The position numbers and the translations under genes were made by a program. This document shows positions 1 through 7,560 of a stretch of DNA of 10,215 nucleotides, in pieces. The DNA is from DASQFD01 sp035633255 (lineage in GTDB: Bacteria; Actinomycetota; Actinomycetes; Actinomycetales; Dermatophilaceae): assembly GCA_035633255.1 (NCBI GenBank), contig DASQFD010000124.1:1-10215 (forward strand), given 5' to 3'. The notes below the pieces were generated by a model. The model was not told the DNA's origin, did no database searches, and was given only the letters and a program-made list of their open reading frames with translations. How positions within the stretch are numbered: position 1 is the first letter of the stretch; each line of letters begins with the position of its first letter.

Positions 1-2969
1 GTGCCCTCACCCGGCTCGGCTTCGCGGACCCGGCGCGCGCGCTCCGGCTCCTCTCCGACCCGCTCGTGGCGCCGCTGGTCAGGACCCGCGAGCGGGTCGA
101 GGACGCCGGGCTCGCCGCCGGGCTCGCCGAGGTCGCCGACCCGGACCTCGCCCTCGTCACCGTCGTCCGGCTCATGGAGGCCGTCGCCGGGCGCGCCGAG
201 GACCGGGAGCGGGTGGTTGCGGTGCTGGCCGCGCCGGGCCGCGACCGCGACCGCGTGCTGGCCGTCCTGGGTGCCTCGACGGCCCTGGGCGACCACATCG
301 TCGCCCATCCCGACCACCTCGACGCCGTCACCGGTGCCGTCCCCCTCGCCGTGGCGGAGCGGGTCGCCGCCCTCGTGGACGCGGTGCGCCACCCCGGTCC
401 CCGGTCGCCGGAGGACGCCCTGCGCATCGGCTACCGGCGCCAGCTCCTCGGGGTCGCCGCGCTCGACCTCACCGCCGCCGACCCGGTGGCGGGTATGCCG
501 GTCGCCGCGGCCGCCCTCGCCGACCTCGCCGAGGCGGCCCTGGAGGCAGCCCTCGTCGTCGCCTCGGGGGCGATGGGGGAGCGGGCCGCCGACTGCCGCC
601 TCGCCGTGATCGGGATGGGCAAGGCGGGCGGGCGCGAGCTGAACTACATCAGCGACGTCGACGTCGTCTTCGTGGCCGAGCCGAGCGAGGGCGCCGAGGA
701 GGGACACGCCCTCACCGTCGCCACCGAGCTCGCGACCCGGCTGATGCGCGTGTGCTCGGCCTCGACGGGTGCCGGCTCCCTGTGGCAGGTGGACGCCAAC
801 CTGCGGCCGGAGGGCAAGTCCGGCCCGCTGGTGCGGACCACGGCCAGCCACCGCGCCTACTACGAGCGGTGGGCCAAGACGTGGGAGTTCCAGGCGCTGC
901 TGAAGGCCCGGACGGTGGCGGGGGACCGGGCGGTGGGCGCGGCCTACCTCGACGCCGTCCAGCCGATGGTCTGGCAGGCGGCCTCGCGGCCGAACTTCGT
1001 CGACGACGTGCAGGCGATGCGCCGTCGCGTGGAGCAGCACGTCCCCAGCGCGGAGGCGGACCGCCAGCTCAAGCTCGGGCCGGGCGGGCTGCGCGACGTC
1101 GAGTTCAGCGTGCAGCTGCTGCAGCTCGTGCACGGCCGGGCCGACGAGACGCTGCGCTCGGGCACCACGCTGGACGCCCTGGAGGCCCTCTCGGCCGGCG
1201 GCTACGTGGGACGCGAGGACGCGGCCGGGCTGGGCACGGCATACCGGTTCCTCCGCACCCTGGAGCACCGCGTGCAGCTGCACCGCCTGCGCCGCACCCA
1301 TCTGATGCCGACCGCGCCGGCGGACCTGCGGCGGCTGGGCCGGCTGCTCGGGCACCGCGGGGACCCCGCGGAGGAGGTGGTGCGGGGCTGGCGCCTGCGG
1401 CAGCGGGAGGTGCGGCGGCTGCACGAGCGGATCTTCTACCGGCCGCTGCTCTCGGCGGTCGCCCGGCTCGGGCCCGACGAGGTGCGCCTGACCCCGGAGG
1501 CGGCGCGGGAGCGGCTGGCGGCGCTGGGCTTCCGCGACCCGCGCGGGGCCCTGCGGCACATCGAGGCGCTGACCGAGGGGGTGAGCCGGCGGGCGGCGAT
1601 CCAGCGGACGCTGCTGCCGGTCATGCTCGGCTGGTTCGCCGACGAGGCGGACCCGGACGCGGGGCTGCTCGCCTTCCGCCGCGTCAGCGAGGAGCTCGGG
1701 TCCACCCACTGGTACCTGCGGCTGCTGCGCGACGAGGGCTCGGCGGCCGAGCGGCTCGCGCACACCCTGGGGCGCAGCAGGTTCGCCGCGGGGCTGCTGG
1801 AGTCCGCGCCGGAGTGCGTGCAGTTCCTGGGGGACTCCCGCGGGCTGGAGCCCCGTCCCCGCACCGACGTGCTCATGCGGATGCGCGCGGCCGCGGGACG
1901 CAAGGACGACGGCGACTCCGCCGTGCTCGCGGCGCGCGCCATCCGGCGCTCGGAGCTGTTCCGGGTGGCGGTCGGGGACCTCGGCGGGCTGCTCGACCTG
2001 CAGCGGGTCGGCGCCGCGCTCACCGACCTCATGGCGGCGCTGGTCGAGGTGGCGCTGGAGGTGTGTGGGCGCGAGGTCGCCGCGCGCCACGGCCGCGCGG
2101 AGCCGCTGACCCGGCTCCTCGTCGTCGGCATGGGACGGCTCGGTGGCGGGGAGACCGGCTACGGCAGCGACGCGGACGTGCTGTTCGTCCACGACCCGCT
2201 CCCCGGCGCCGCGGAGGCCCCGGCGCAGGAGGAGGCGCTCGAGGTCGTCAAGGAGCTGTTCCGGGTGCTCGCCGCCCACGGACCGGACCCGAACCTCGAC
2301 CTCGACGCCGCCCTGCGGCCCGAGGGGAAGAACGGCCCGCTGGTGCGGTCGCTGGACTCCTACCGCGCCTACTACGCCCGGTGGTCGCTGGGCTGGGAGG
2401 CGCAGGCGCTGCTGCGCGCGACGCCCGTCGCGGGCGACCCCGGCCTGGCCGGGCGGTTCCTCGAGCTCGTCGAGCCGATCCGGTGGCCCCGGGAGGGCCT
2501 GACGGCTGCCCAGGTCCGGGAGATCCGGCTGCTCAAGGCCCGCATGGAGGCCGAGCGGCTGCCCCGCGGGGCCGACCCCAAGACCCACCTCAAGCTGGGG
2601 CAGGGAGGACTCAGCGACGTGGAGTGGTCGGTGCAGCTCCTGCAGCTCCGGCACGCGGGCGCGCACGAGGAGCTGCGCACGACCTCGACGACCGGGGCCC
2701 TGGAGGCCGCCGTGCGGCTCGGCCTCGTCGACGCGGCGCTCGCCGCGGACCTGGCGACCAGCTGGCGGCTGGCCTCCTCGCTGCGCAACGCGGGCGTCCT
2801 GCTGCGCGGCCGGGTGCTCGAGTCGGTGCCCCTGGACGTGCGCGAGGCCGACGGGGTGGCCCGCATCGTGGGGATGCCGCCCGGCTCCGGGGCCGAGCTC
2901 GCCGAGCACTACCGCCGAATCGCCCGGCGGGCCCGCGCGGCCGCGGAGGCCGTCTTCTACGACGGCTGA
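1..2969 (+). CDS. glnE: Bifunctional glutamine-synthetase adenylyltransferase/deadenylylase, 5' end cut by the window
   Basis: GlnE adds AMP to, and removes it from, a tyrosine of glutamine synthetase, switching nitrogen assimilation off and on in the cytoplasm. The frame is open from the first complete codon at position 3, and the first residues (ALTRLGFADPARA) already look like a GlnE N-terminus, so only a few codons are probably missing; 988 residues are visible. Two nucleotidyltransferase domains are seen. The N-terminal one has GMGKAGGRELNYISDVD with SDVD at visible residues 217-220 (nt 651-662). The C-terminal one has GMGRLGGGETGYGSDAD with SDAD at residues 722-725 (nt 2166-2177). By family knowledge the N-terminal domain deadenylylates and the C-terminal one adenylylates. 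Both metal-binding Asp pairs are intact. Each half also repeats the LRPEGKxGPLVR and KLGxGGLxDVEWSVQLLQL-type blocks, as expected for an internally duplicated enzyme. A GTG at 66 is an internal codon, not the start. Confidence 0.96.
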   Translation, partial: ALTRLGFADPARALRLLSDPLVAPLVRTRERVEDAGLAAGLAEVADPDLALVTVVRLMEAVAGRAEDRERVVAVLAAPGRDRDRVLAVLGASTALGDHIVAHPDHLDAVTGAVPLAVAERVAALVDAVRHPGPRSPEDALRIGYRRQLLGVAALDLTAADPVAGMPVAAAALADLAEAALEAALVVASGAMGERAADCRLAVIGMGKAGGRELNYISDVDVVFVAEPSEGAEEGHALTVATELATRLMRVCSASTGAGSLWQVDANLRPEGKSGPLVRTTASHRAYYERWAKTWEFQALLKARTVAGDRAVGAAYLDAVQPMVWQAASRPNFVDDVQAMRRRVEQHVPSAEADRQLKLGPGGLRDVEFSVQLLQLVHGRADETLRSGTTLDALEALSAGGYVGREDAAGLGTAYRFLRTLEHRVQLHRLRRTHLMPTAPADLRRLGRLLGHRGDPAEEVVRGWRLRQREVRRLHERIFYRPLLSAVARLGPDEVRLTPEAARERLAALGFRDPRGALRHIEALTEGVSRRAAIQRTLLPVMLGWFADEADPDAGLLAFRRVSEELGSTHWYLRLLRDEGSAAERLAHTLGRSRFAAGLLESAPECVQFLGDSRGLEPRPRTDVLMRMRAAAGRKDDGDSAVLAARAIRRSELFRVAVGDLGGLLDLQRVGAALTDLMAALVEVALEVCGREVAARHGRAEPLTRLLVVGMGRLGGGETGYGSDADVLFVHDPLPGAAEAPAQEEALEVVKELFRVLAAHGPDPNLDLDAALRPEGKNGPLVRSLDSYRAYYARWSLGWEAQALLRATPVAGDPGLAGRFLELVEPIRWPREGLTAAQVREIRLLKARMEAERLPRGADPKTHLKLGQGGLSDVEWSVQLLQLRHAGAHEELRTTSTTGALEAAVRLGLVDAALAADLATSWRLASSLRNAGVLLRGRVLESVPLDVREADGVARIVGMPPGSGAELAEHYRRIARRARAAAEAVFYDG

Positions 2970-2988
2970 GCCTTCCTCGGACGGCCAG

Positions 2989-3043
2989 CAGCGGCAGGAC
3001 CGCTGTTCGGGGTCTCGTCCGGTGCCCCGGACGGGGCCACCGG
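2989..3043 (+). terminator. Two tandem hairpins after glnE, probable terminator region
   Basis: Twenty bases after the glnE stop there is a perfect 6-bp stem CAGCGG/CCGCTG (2989-2994 with 3000-3005, 5-nt loop), followed by TT. A second, longer hairpin pairs CCGGTG-CCCC with GGGG-C-CACCGG (3019-3028 with 3033-3043, one bulged C, GGAC loop). Neither has a real U-tract, which is common for actinobacterial terminators. The site fits separation of glnE transcription from the histidine operon. The pairing is seen; the function is inferred. Confidence 0.4.
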
Positions 3044-3147
3044 TGGCGCTGTGAGTCGTGACACCGGACGCCTGCGTGCCCCCCGGGCCGGCTCCCCGGG
3101 TGCCTCCCGCGCACCGGACGGCGGCAGGCCCACCCACGGCGCCGACC

Positions 3148-3160
3148 TAGACTCGGGCCC
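3148..3160 (+). promoter_or_regulatory. -10 element for a leaderless hisD transcript
   Basis: TAGACT (3148-3153) fits the TAnnnT actinobacterial -10 and lies 7 nt before the A of the hisD ATG at 3161. That places the transcription start at or within one base of the start codon, so the mRNA would have no 5' leader. No ribosome binding site precedes the ATG, which agrees. A convincing -35 box is not visible about 17 bases upstream. This would be the main promoter of the histidine operon. Confidence 0.6.
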
Positions 3161-4495
3161 ATGATGCCGGTGCTCGACCTGCGCGGCCGCACCCTCGGGC
3201 GGCGGGTGCTGCGCGCCGCCCTGCCGCGTCCGGAGCTGGACGTGGAGGCGGCCGTCGAGGCGGTGCGCCCGATCTGCGAGGACGTGCACCAGCGCGGTGC
3301 CAGTGCCCTCTACGCCGCCGCGGAGCGCTTCGAGGGGGTGCGTCCGCCCCGCCTGCGCGTCCCGGCGGCGGTGCTCGCCGACGCCCTCGCCACCCTCGCC
3401 CCGGACGTCCGGGCCGCGCTCGAGGAGGCCACCCGCCGCGCCCGCCTCGTGCACGCGGACCAGCGCCGCACCGACACCACCACGGTGCTCGCCGTGGGCG
3501 GCACGGTGACCGAGCGCTGGGTCCCGGTCGACCGGGTCGGCCTCTACGTCCCCGGCGGGCTGGCCGTCTACCCGAGCAGCGTGGTCATGAACGTCGTCCC
3601 GGCCCAGGTGGCCGGGGTCGGCTCGCTGGCGGTGGCCAGCCCGCCGCAGCGCGACCACGGCGGCTGGCCCCACCCGACCGTCCTGGCCGCGTGCGCCCTG
3701 CTCGGCGTCGACGAGGTGTATGCCGTCGGCGGTGCCCAGGCGGTCGCCGCGTTCGCCTACGGCTTCGAGGACCCCCACGGCGAGGGGCCCGCCGACGTGT
3801 GCGAGCCGGTCGACCTGGTCACCGGCCCGGGCAACGTCTACGTCGCCGCGGCCAAGCGCCACCTCGAGGGCGTCGTCGGCATCGACGCCGTCGCCGGCCC
3901 CACCGAGGTGGCCGTCCTCGCCGACGCGAGCGCCGAGCCGGAGCACGTCGCCGCCGACCTGGTCAGCCAGGCGGAGCACGACCCGCTCGCGGCGGCGGTC
4001 CTGGTCACCGACAGCCCGGCGCTCGCCGACGCGGTCGCCGGCGCGGTCGCCCGTCGCGCCGCCGCCACCAAGCACGCCGAGCGGGTGACCACGGCGCTGA
4101 CCGGCCCGCAGTCGGCCGTCGTGCTCGTCGACGACCTCGACGCCGGGCTGGCCGTCGTCGACGCGTACGCCGCCGAGCACCTCGAGATCCACACCGCGGA
4201 CGCCGCCGCGGTCGCGGCCCGGGTGCGCAACGCCGGTGCCGTCTTCGTGGGCACCTGGTCCCCGGTGAGCCTGGGTGACTACTGCGCCGGCTCCAACCAC
4301 GTCCTGCCCACCAGCGGCACGGCCGCGCACGCCAGCGGCCTCTCGGTGCAGTCGTTCCTGCGTGGCATCCACGTCGTGGACTACACCGAGCCGGCGCTGC
4401 GGGAGGTCGGCGGGCACGTCGTGACGCTCGCCCGCGCCGAGGACCTGCCGGCCCACGGCGAGGCGGTCACCGCCCGGCTCCCCGAGCTCGGATGA
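3161..4495 (+). CDS. hisD: Histidinol dehydrogenase
   Basis: HisD oxidises L-histidinol to L-histidine in two NAD-dependent steps, the last reactions of the pathway, in the cytoplasm as a zinc-dependent homodimer. The 444-residue product is close to the usual 430-440. Family motifs are all present: PGGLAVYPSSVVMN, GPGNVYVAAAKR (from residue 222), SQAEHD (Q270, H273), the catalytic AEHLEIH pair E339-H340, GDYCAGSNHVLPT (D373, H380), and a C-terminal H432. Q270, H273, D373 and H432 correspond to the zinc ligands of the E. coli enzyme by motif position. The start is the first of two adjacent ATG codons, chosen because a -10 box sits 7 nt upstream (leaderless start); there is no Shine-Dalgarno. 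It is the first gene of the operon, and its TGA overlaps the hisC ATG as ATGA. Confidence 0.97.
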   Translation: MMPVLDLRGRTLGRRVLRAALPRPELDVEAAVEAVRPICEDVHQRGASALYAAAERFEGVRPPRLRVPAAVLADALATLAPDVRAALEEATRRARLVHADQRRTDTTTVLAVGGTVTERWVPVDRVGLYVPGGLAVYPSSVVMNVVPAQVAGVGSLAVASPPQRDHGGWPHPTVLAACALLGVDEVYAVGGAQAVAAFAYGFEDPHGEGPADVCEPVDLVTGPGNVYVAAAKRHLEGVVGIDAVAGPTEVAVLADASAEPEHVAADLVSQAEHDPLAAAVLVTDSPALADAVAGAVARRAAATKHAERVTTALTGPQSAVVLVDDLDAGLAVVDAYAAEHLEIHTADAAAVAARVRNAGAVFVGTWSPVSLGDYCAGSNHVLPTSGTAAHASGLSVQSFLRGIHVVDYTEPALREVGGHVVTLARAEDLPAHGEAVTARLPELG

Positions 4496-5619
4496 GCGAG
4501 ATCTCCGCCCTCCTGCGACCGGACCTGCGCGGCCGGGAGCCCTACGGCGCCCCCCAGCTGGACGTGCCCGTCGCGCTCAACACCAACGAGAGCTCGTATG
4601 CCGTGCCGCCGGCCGTCGTCGCCGAGATCGCCGGCGAGGTGGCCCGGGTCGCGGGTGGGCTGAACCGCTACCCCGACCGGGAGTTCACCGCGCTGCGCCG
4701 CGCGCTGGCGGCCTACCTCTCCTCCTCCGGCACCCCGGTGACCCCCGAGCAGGTCTGGGCCGGCAACGGGTCCAACGAGGTGCTGCTCCACCTGCTCCAG
4801 GCCTTCGGCGGGCCGGGGCGGACGGCCTTCGGGTTCACCCCAGCATACTCCATGCACCCGGTGATCGCGGCGACGACGGGCACGGCATGGCGGGACGGCC
4901 GGCGGGACGCCGGCACCGGGGCCTTCGACCTGGACGCCGGTTCCGCGGTCGCGCAGGTCCGCGAGGCGCGGCCGGCCGTCGTCTTCATCTGCTCACCGAA
5001 CAACCCGACCGGGACGGCGCTCGGGCTCGACGTCGTGGAGGCGGTGCACGACGCCGCGCCCGAAGCCCTCGTGGTCGTCGACGAGGCGTACGCCGAGTTC
5101 GCCCGAGACGGCACGCCCAGCGCGCTCACCCTGCTCGCGGGCCGACCCCGCCTGGTGGTCACCCGGACGATGAGCAAGGCGTTCGCCCTCGCCGGTGGGC
5201 GCCTGGGGTATCTCGCCGCCGACCCCGAGCTGGTCGACGCCCTGCGGCTGGTGCGGATGCCCTACCACCTGTCCACGACGACCCAGGCGGTCGCGGTGGC
5301 GGCGCTGCGGCACGCCCCCACCATGCTGGAGAGCGTCGGGGTCATCCGGGAGCAGCGCGACCGGATCGTCCGCGCGCTGACGGCGCTGGGGCTGCGGCCG
5401 GTGCCGAGCGACGCCAACTTCGTCCTGTTCGGGGGGCTGGCGGACAGCCGGCGCACCTGGCAGGCGCTGCTCGAGCGGGGCGTGCTGGTCCGCGACGTGG
5501 GCATCCCCCACTATCTTCGTGTCACGGCGGGCACCCCGGAGGAGACCACCCGCTTCCTCTCGGCCCTCGGCGCGCTCGCGCCGACGCACCGGACCGACGA
5601 CCTCGAGGAGCAGCCGTGA
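4492..5619 (+). CDS. hisC: Histidinol-phosphate aminotransferase
   Basis: HisC moves an amino group from glutamate to imidazole acetol-phosphate, giving L-histidinol phosphate, with pyridoxal phosphate as cofactor. The 375-residue product is a fold-type I (class I/II) aminotransferase. Visible motifs are LNTNESSY near the N-terminus, NRYPD, GNGSNEVL, SPNNPTG (N170, N171), DEAYAEF (D197, Y200), the PLP-lysine segment TMSKAFALAGGRLGYL (K229), and the C-terminal RDVGIPHYLRVTAGT, whose Arg normally binds the substrate carboxylate. The start codon overlaps the hisD stop (ATGA) and has only a weak ribosome binding site, so translation is probably coupled to hisD. The stop overlaps the hisB GTG. Related aromatic aminotransferases share these motifs, but the operon position settles the call. 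Confidence 0.96.
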   Translation: MSEISALLRPDLRGREPYGAPQLDVPVALNTNESSYAVPPAVVAEIAGEVARVAGGLNRYPDREFTALRRALAAYLSSSGTPVTPEQVWAGNGSNEVLLHLLQAFGGPGRTAFGFTPAYSMHPVIAATTGTAWRDGRRDAGTGAFDLDAGSAVAQVREARPAVVFICSPNNPTGTALGLDVVEAVHDAAPEALVVVDEAYAEFARDGTPSALTLLAGRPRLVVTRTMSKAFALAGGRLGYLAADPELVDALRLVRMPYHLSTTTQAVAVAALRHAPTMLESVGVIREQRDRIVRALTALGLRPVPSDANFVLFGGLADSRRTWQALLERGVLVRDVGIPHYLRVTAGTPEETTRFLSALGALAPTHRTDDLEEQP

Positions 5620-6233
5620 CCGACCCGCCGAGGGCCTCCCGGACCGCCACGGTCCGCCGGGCGACGTCGGAGAGCACCGTCGAGGTGACCGTCGACCTCG
5701 ACGGCACCGGGGTCGGCGACGTCTCGACGGGGGTCCGGTTCTACGACCACATGCTGCTCTCGCTCGCCCGGCACTCCCTGATCGACCTCACGGTCAAGGC
5801 GGTCGGTGACGTCGACGTCGACGCGCACCACACCGTCGAGGACGTCGCCATCGTGCTCGGTCAGGCCGTCCGCGAGGCCCTGGGCGACAAGAGCGGCCTC
5901 TCGCGCTTCGGCGACGCCACCGTGCCGCTCGACGAGGCCCTGGTGCAGGCGGTCGTCGACGTCGCGGGGCGTCCCTACGTCGTGCACACCGGCGAGCCGG
6001 AGGCGCAGGCCTACGTCGTCATCGGCGGGAACTACGTCGGCTCGCTGACCCGGCACGTCCTGGAGTCCTTCGCCCTGCACGCTCAGCTGGCCCTGCACGT
6101 GCGCGTCCTCGCCGGCCGCGACCCCCACCACCTCGTGGAGGCGCAGTTCAAGGCCCTGGCCCGGGCGCTGCGCGCGGCCGTCGCCCGGGACCCGCGGGTC
6201 GCCGGTGTGCCCAGCGCCAAGGGCGCGCTCTGA
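5616..6233 (+). CDS. hisB: Imidazoleglycerol-phosphate dehydratase, monofunctional
   Basis: HisB removes water from imidazole glycerol phosphate to give imidazole acetol-phosphate, the substrate of the neighbouring HisC. The 205-residue product is the single-domain form; it lacks the histidinol-phosphatase domain fused in E. coli. Metal-binding motifs are FYDHML (H45), DAHHTVEDV (H71, H72, E75) and DPHHLVEAQFKA (H171, H172, E175), all intact, plus the RHVLESFA segment. The GTG start at 5616 overlaps the hisC TGA (GTGA) and is preceded by GAGGAG (5605-5610) with 5-nt spacing. The reading frame stays open far upstream inside hisC, but nothing there resembles the family, so the longer version is not used. 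Histidinol phosphatase must be encoded elsewhere. Confidence 0.96.
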   Translation: MTDPPRASRTATVRRATSESTVEVTVDLDGTGVGDVSTGVRFYDHMLLSLARHSLIDLTVKAVGDVDVDAHHTVEDVAIVLGQAVREALGDKSGLSRFGDATVPLDEALVQAVVDVAGRPYVVHTGEPEAQAYVVIGGNYVGSLTRHVLESFALHAQLALHVRVLAGRDPHHLVEAQFKALARALRAAVARDPRVAGVPSAKGAL

Positions 6234-6236
6234 CCC

Positions 6237-6869
6237 GTGGCCCCGTGGACGGAGGAGGAGGCGGCCGGGCACGGCCTGCTCCTGCTGCGCCTGCCGGCGG
6301 CCCGGGCGGCCCGCTGGGTGCGCGGCGGCCTGGTGTCCGCGGCCGTCGTCGGACTGCCGGGGTGGACCGGCGTCTGCCTGGCCGACCCGCGCTCGCGTGC
6401 GGTGGCGCCCTATGACCTGGGGACCGAGGTCCTCGCCGCCCGGCCGGTCCCCGCTGCCGGACGGCCCTCGGTCGGCCTGTTCGTCCTGGACGGGTGCGCC
6501 GTGGTGACGGTGCAGCCCGCGGGCCGGCGCGCCTCGCAACGCTGGGTGGTCTGGGAGCCGGGGTCGGGCGTGCGCAGCACGCCGGACCTGGCACCGCTGC
6601 CCTCGGCGCTGCTCGTCGACGTGGCCGGAGCGGGGTCGCGCACCGACGCCGAGTCGGTGCGCGGGCACCTGCGCGACGGCTCCGGCACGCCGCTCGACCT
6701 GCTCGTCGGCCTGCAGCGGCTGCTCGGCCTGCCCGGCGAGGCGCTGCTGCGGGAGGGGCCGGACCCGGAGGCGGAGGTCGTGGAGCCGGGGGCGCGCGGC
6801 GTGCGGCGCTTCAACCGGCTCATCACCGACGAGGCGGCCCACCGGCTCGAGCAGGAGCAGGGCCGATGA
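6237..6869 (+). CDS. Unrecognised 210-aa protein inside the histidine operon
   Basis: I do not recognise this family. The GTG at 6237 lies 3 nt after the hisB stop, and the TGA overlaps the hisH ATG (ATGA), so it should be translated with the operon. Its ribosome binding site is weak (AAGGG well upstream), and the exact start is uncertain. The product is soluble-looking, with no signal peptide and no convincing membrane helix. It begins with an acidic TEEEAAGHG stretch, has a hydrophobic beta-rich middle (VGLFVLDGCAVVTVQ around residues 81-95, SALLVDVAG around 122-130), and ends with a charged segment, RRFNRLITDEAAHRLEQEQ, likely an alpha-helix. Possible roles include an accessory factor for HisB or HisH, or an unrelated passenger; neither is supported by a motif. 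Codon use matches the flanking his genes, so it is a genuine gene and not recently acquired. Confidence 0.8.
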   Translation: MAPWTEEEAAGHGLLLLRLPAARAARWVRGGLVSAAVVGLPGWTGVCLADPRSRAVAPYDLGTEVLAARPVPAAGRPSVGLFVLDGCAVVTVQPAGRRASQRWVVWEPGSGVRSTPDLAPLPSALLVDVAGAGSRTDAESVRGHLRDGSGTPLDLLVGLQRLLGLPGEALLREGPDPEAEVVEPGARGVRRFNRLITDEAAHRLEQEQGR

Positions 6870-7507
6870 GCCCCGACGTGGTCGTGCTGGACTACGGCAG
6901 CGGGAACGTGCGCAGCGCCGTCCGGGCGCTGGAGCGGGTCGGCGCGACGGTCGAGCTCACCCCGGACGGGCGACGTGCGATGGCCGCCGACGGGCTGGTG
7001 GTGCCCGGCGTCGGCAACTTCCACGCCTGCGCCGCCGGCCTGCGCGCCGCGGACGGGGCCCGGATCATCGACGTCCGCCTCGCGGGGAGCCGCCCGGTCC
7101 TCGGCGTGTGCGTCGGGATGCAGGTGATGTTCGAGGGCTCGGACGAGCCGAGCGCGACGCCGGTGGCCGGGCTCGCGGAGTGGCCCGGCACGGTGGCCCG
7201 CCTGCGCGCCCCGGTCGTGCCCCACATGGGCTGGTCGCCGGTGGAGGTGCCCGACGGCTCGGTCCTCTTCCGTGGGGTCGAGCGCGAGCGGTTCTACTTC
7301 GTGCACTCGTATGCCGTGCCGGAGTGGACCCTGCCCCCTCCCGAGGGGCACATGGCGGTGGTGGCCCCGCTGGTCACCACGGCCAGGCACGGCACGCGCT
7401 TCGTCGCCGCCGTCGAGAACGGCCCACTGACCGCGACCCAGTTCCACCCGGAGAAGTCCGGCGACGCGGGGCTGACGCTGCTCGAGAACTGGGTGCGCTC
7501 GCTGTGA
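6866..7507 (+). CDS. hisH: Imidazole glycerol phosphate synthase, glutamine amidotransferase subunit
   Basis: HisH splits glutamine and passes ammonia to HisF, which makes imidazole glycerol phosphate and AICAR from PRFAR. The 213-residue product is a class I (triad) glutamine amidotransferase. It starts VVVLDYGSGNVRS, has PGVGNF, the nucleophile segment GVCVGMQ (C82), PHMGW, YFVHSY and the FHPEKS segment (H194, E196), so the Cys-His-Glu triad is complete. The ATG overlaps the stop of the upstream gene (ATGA), with AGGAG at 6853-6857, 8 nt before it. Longer versions of the frame starting inside the upstream gene are rejected, since this start matches the family N-terminus. HisF, its obligate partner, is not in the window. 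The stop overlaps the GTG of a small reading frame. Confidence 0.96.
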   Translation: MSPDVVVLDYGSGNVRSAVRALERVGATVELTPDGRRAMAADGLVVPGVGNFHACAAGLRAADGARIIDVRLAGSRPVLGVCVGMQVMFEGSDEPSATPVAGLAEWPGTVARLRAPVVPHMGWSPVEVPDGSVLFRGVERERFYFVHSYAVPEWTLPPPEGHMAVVAPLVTTARHGTRFVAAVENGPLTATQFHPEKSGDAGLTLLENWVRSL

Positions 7508-7560
7508 CCCCCCTCGCTGCGACCCCCCGCTCTGCGAACCCCCTCACTGTGACCCCCCGC
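7501..7560 (+). repeat. Four 15-bp imperfect tandem repeats at the hisH stop
   Basis: Units are GCTGTGACCCCCCTC (7501-7515), GCTGCGACCCCCCGC (7516-7530), TCTGCGAACCCCCTC (7531-7545) and ACTGTGACCCCCCGC (7546-7560). The first unit contains the hisH stop codon. The 12-mer GTGACCCCCCGC in the fourth unit (7549-7560) is identical to the start of hisA (7626-7637). The array is intergenic unless the small frame here is translated; the period is a multiple of 3. Confidence 0.85.

Noticed and set aside
1..609. Open frame from the GTG at position 1
   Set aside because: It is out of frame with glnE, which is clearly the coding frame from codon position 3.
752..3061. 769-codon open frame on the + strand inside glnE in another frame
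   Set aside because: The glnE frame matches its family end to end; long stop-free shadow frames are expected at this G+C content, and the product is Arg/Gly/Ala/Pro-rich with no family likeness.
2957..4456. 499-codon open frame on the - strand opposite hisD
   Set aside because: It is antisense to a complete, well-conserved hisD, with low-complexity Gly/Arg/His-rich product and no ribosome binding site logic.
4887..5615. Upstream in-frame extension of hisB into hisC
   Set aside because: The family N-terminus, the GAGGAG site and the GTGA overlap all fix the start at 5616.
5511..6842. 443-codon open frame on the - strand opposite hisB and the unknown gene
   Set aside because: Shadow of real + strand genes; the translation is biased and resembles nothing.
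6494..6865. Upstream in-frame extension of hisH
   Set aside because: The ATG at 6866 gives the standard HisH N-terminus, has a ribosome binding site and overlaps the previous stop.
7501..7560. CRISPR-like repeat array (also considered for 10052-10215)
   Set aside because: Units are short, directly adjacent and without spacers; both are simple tandem repeats, one of them coding.
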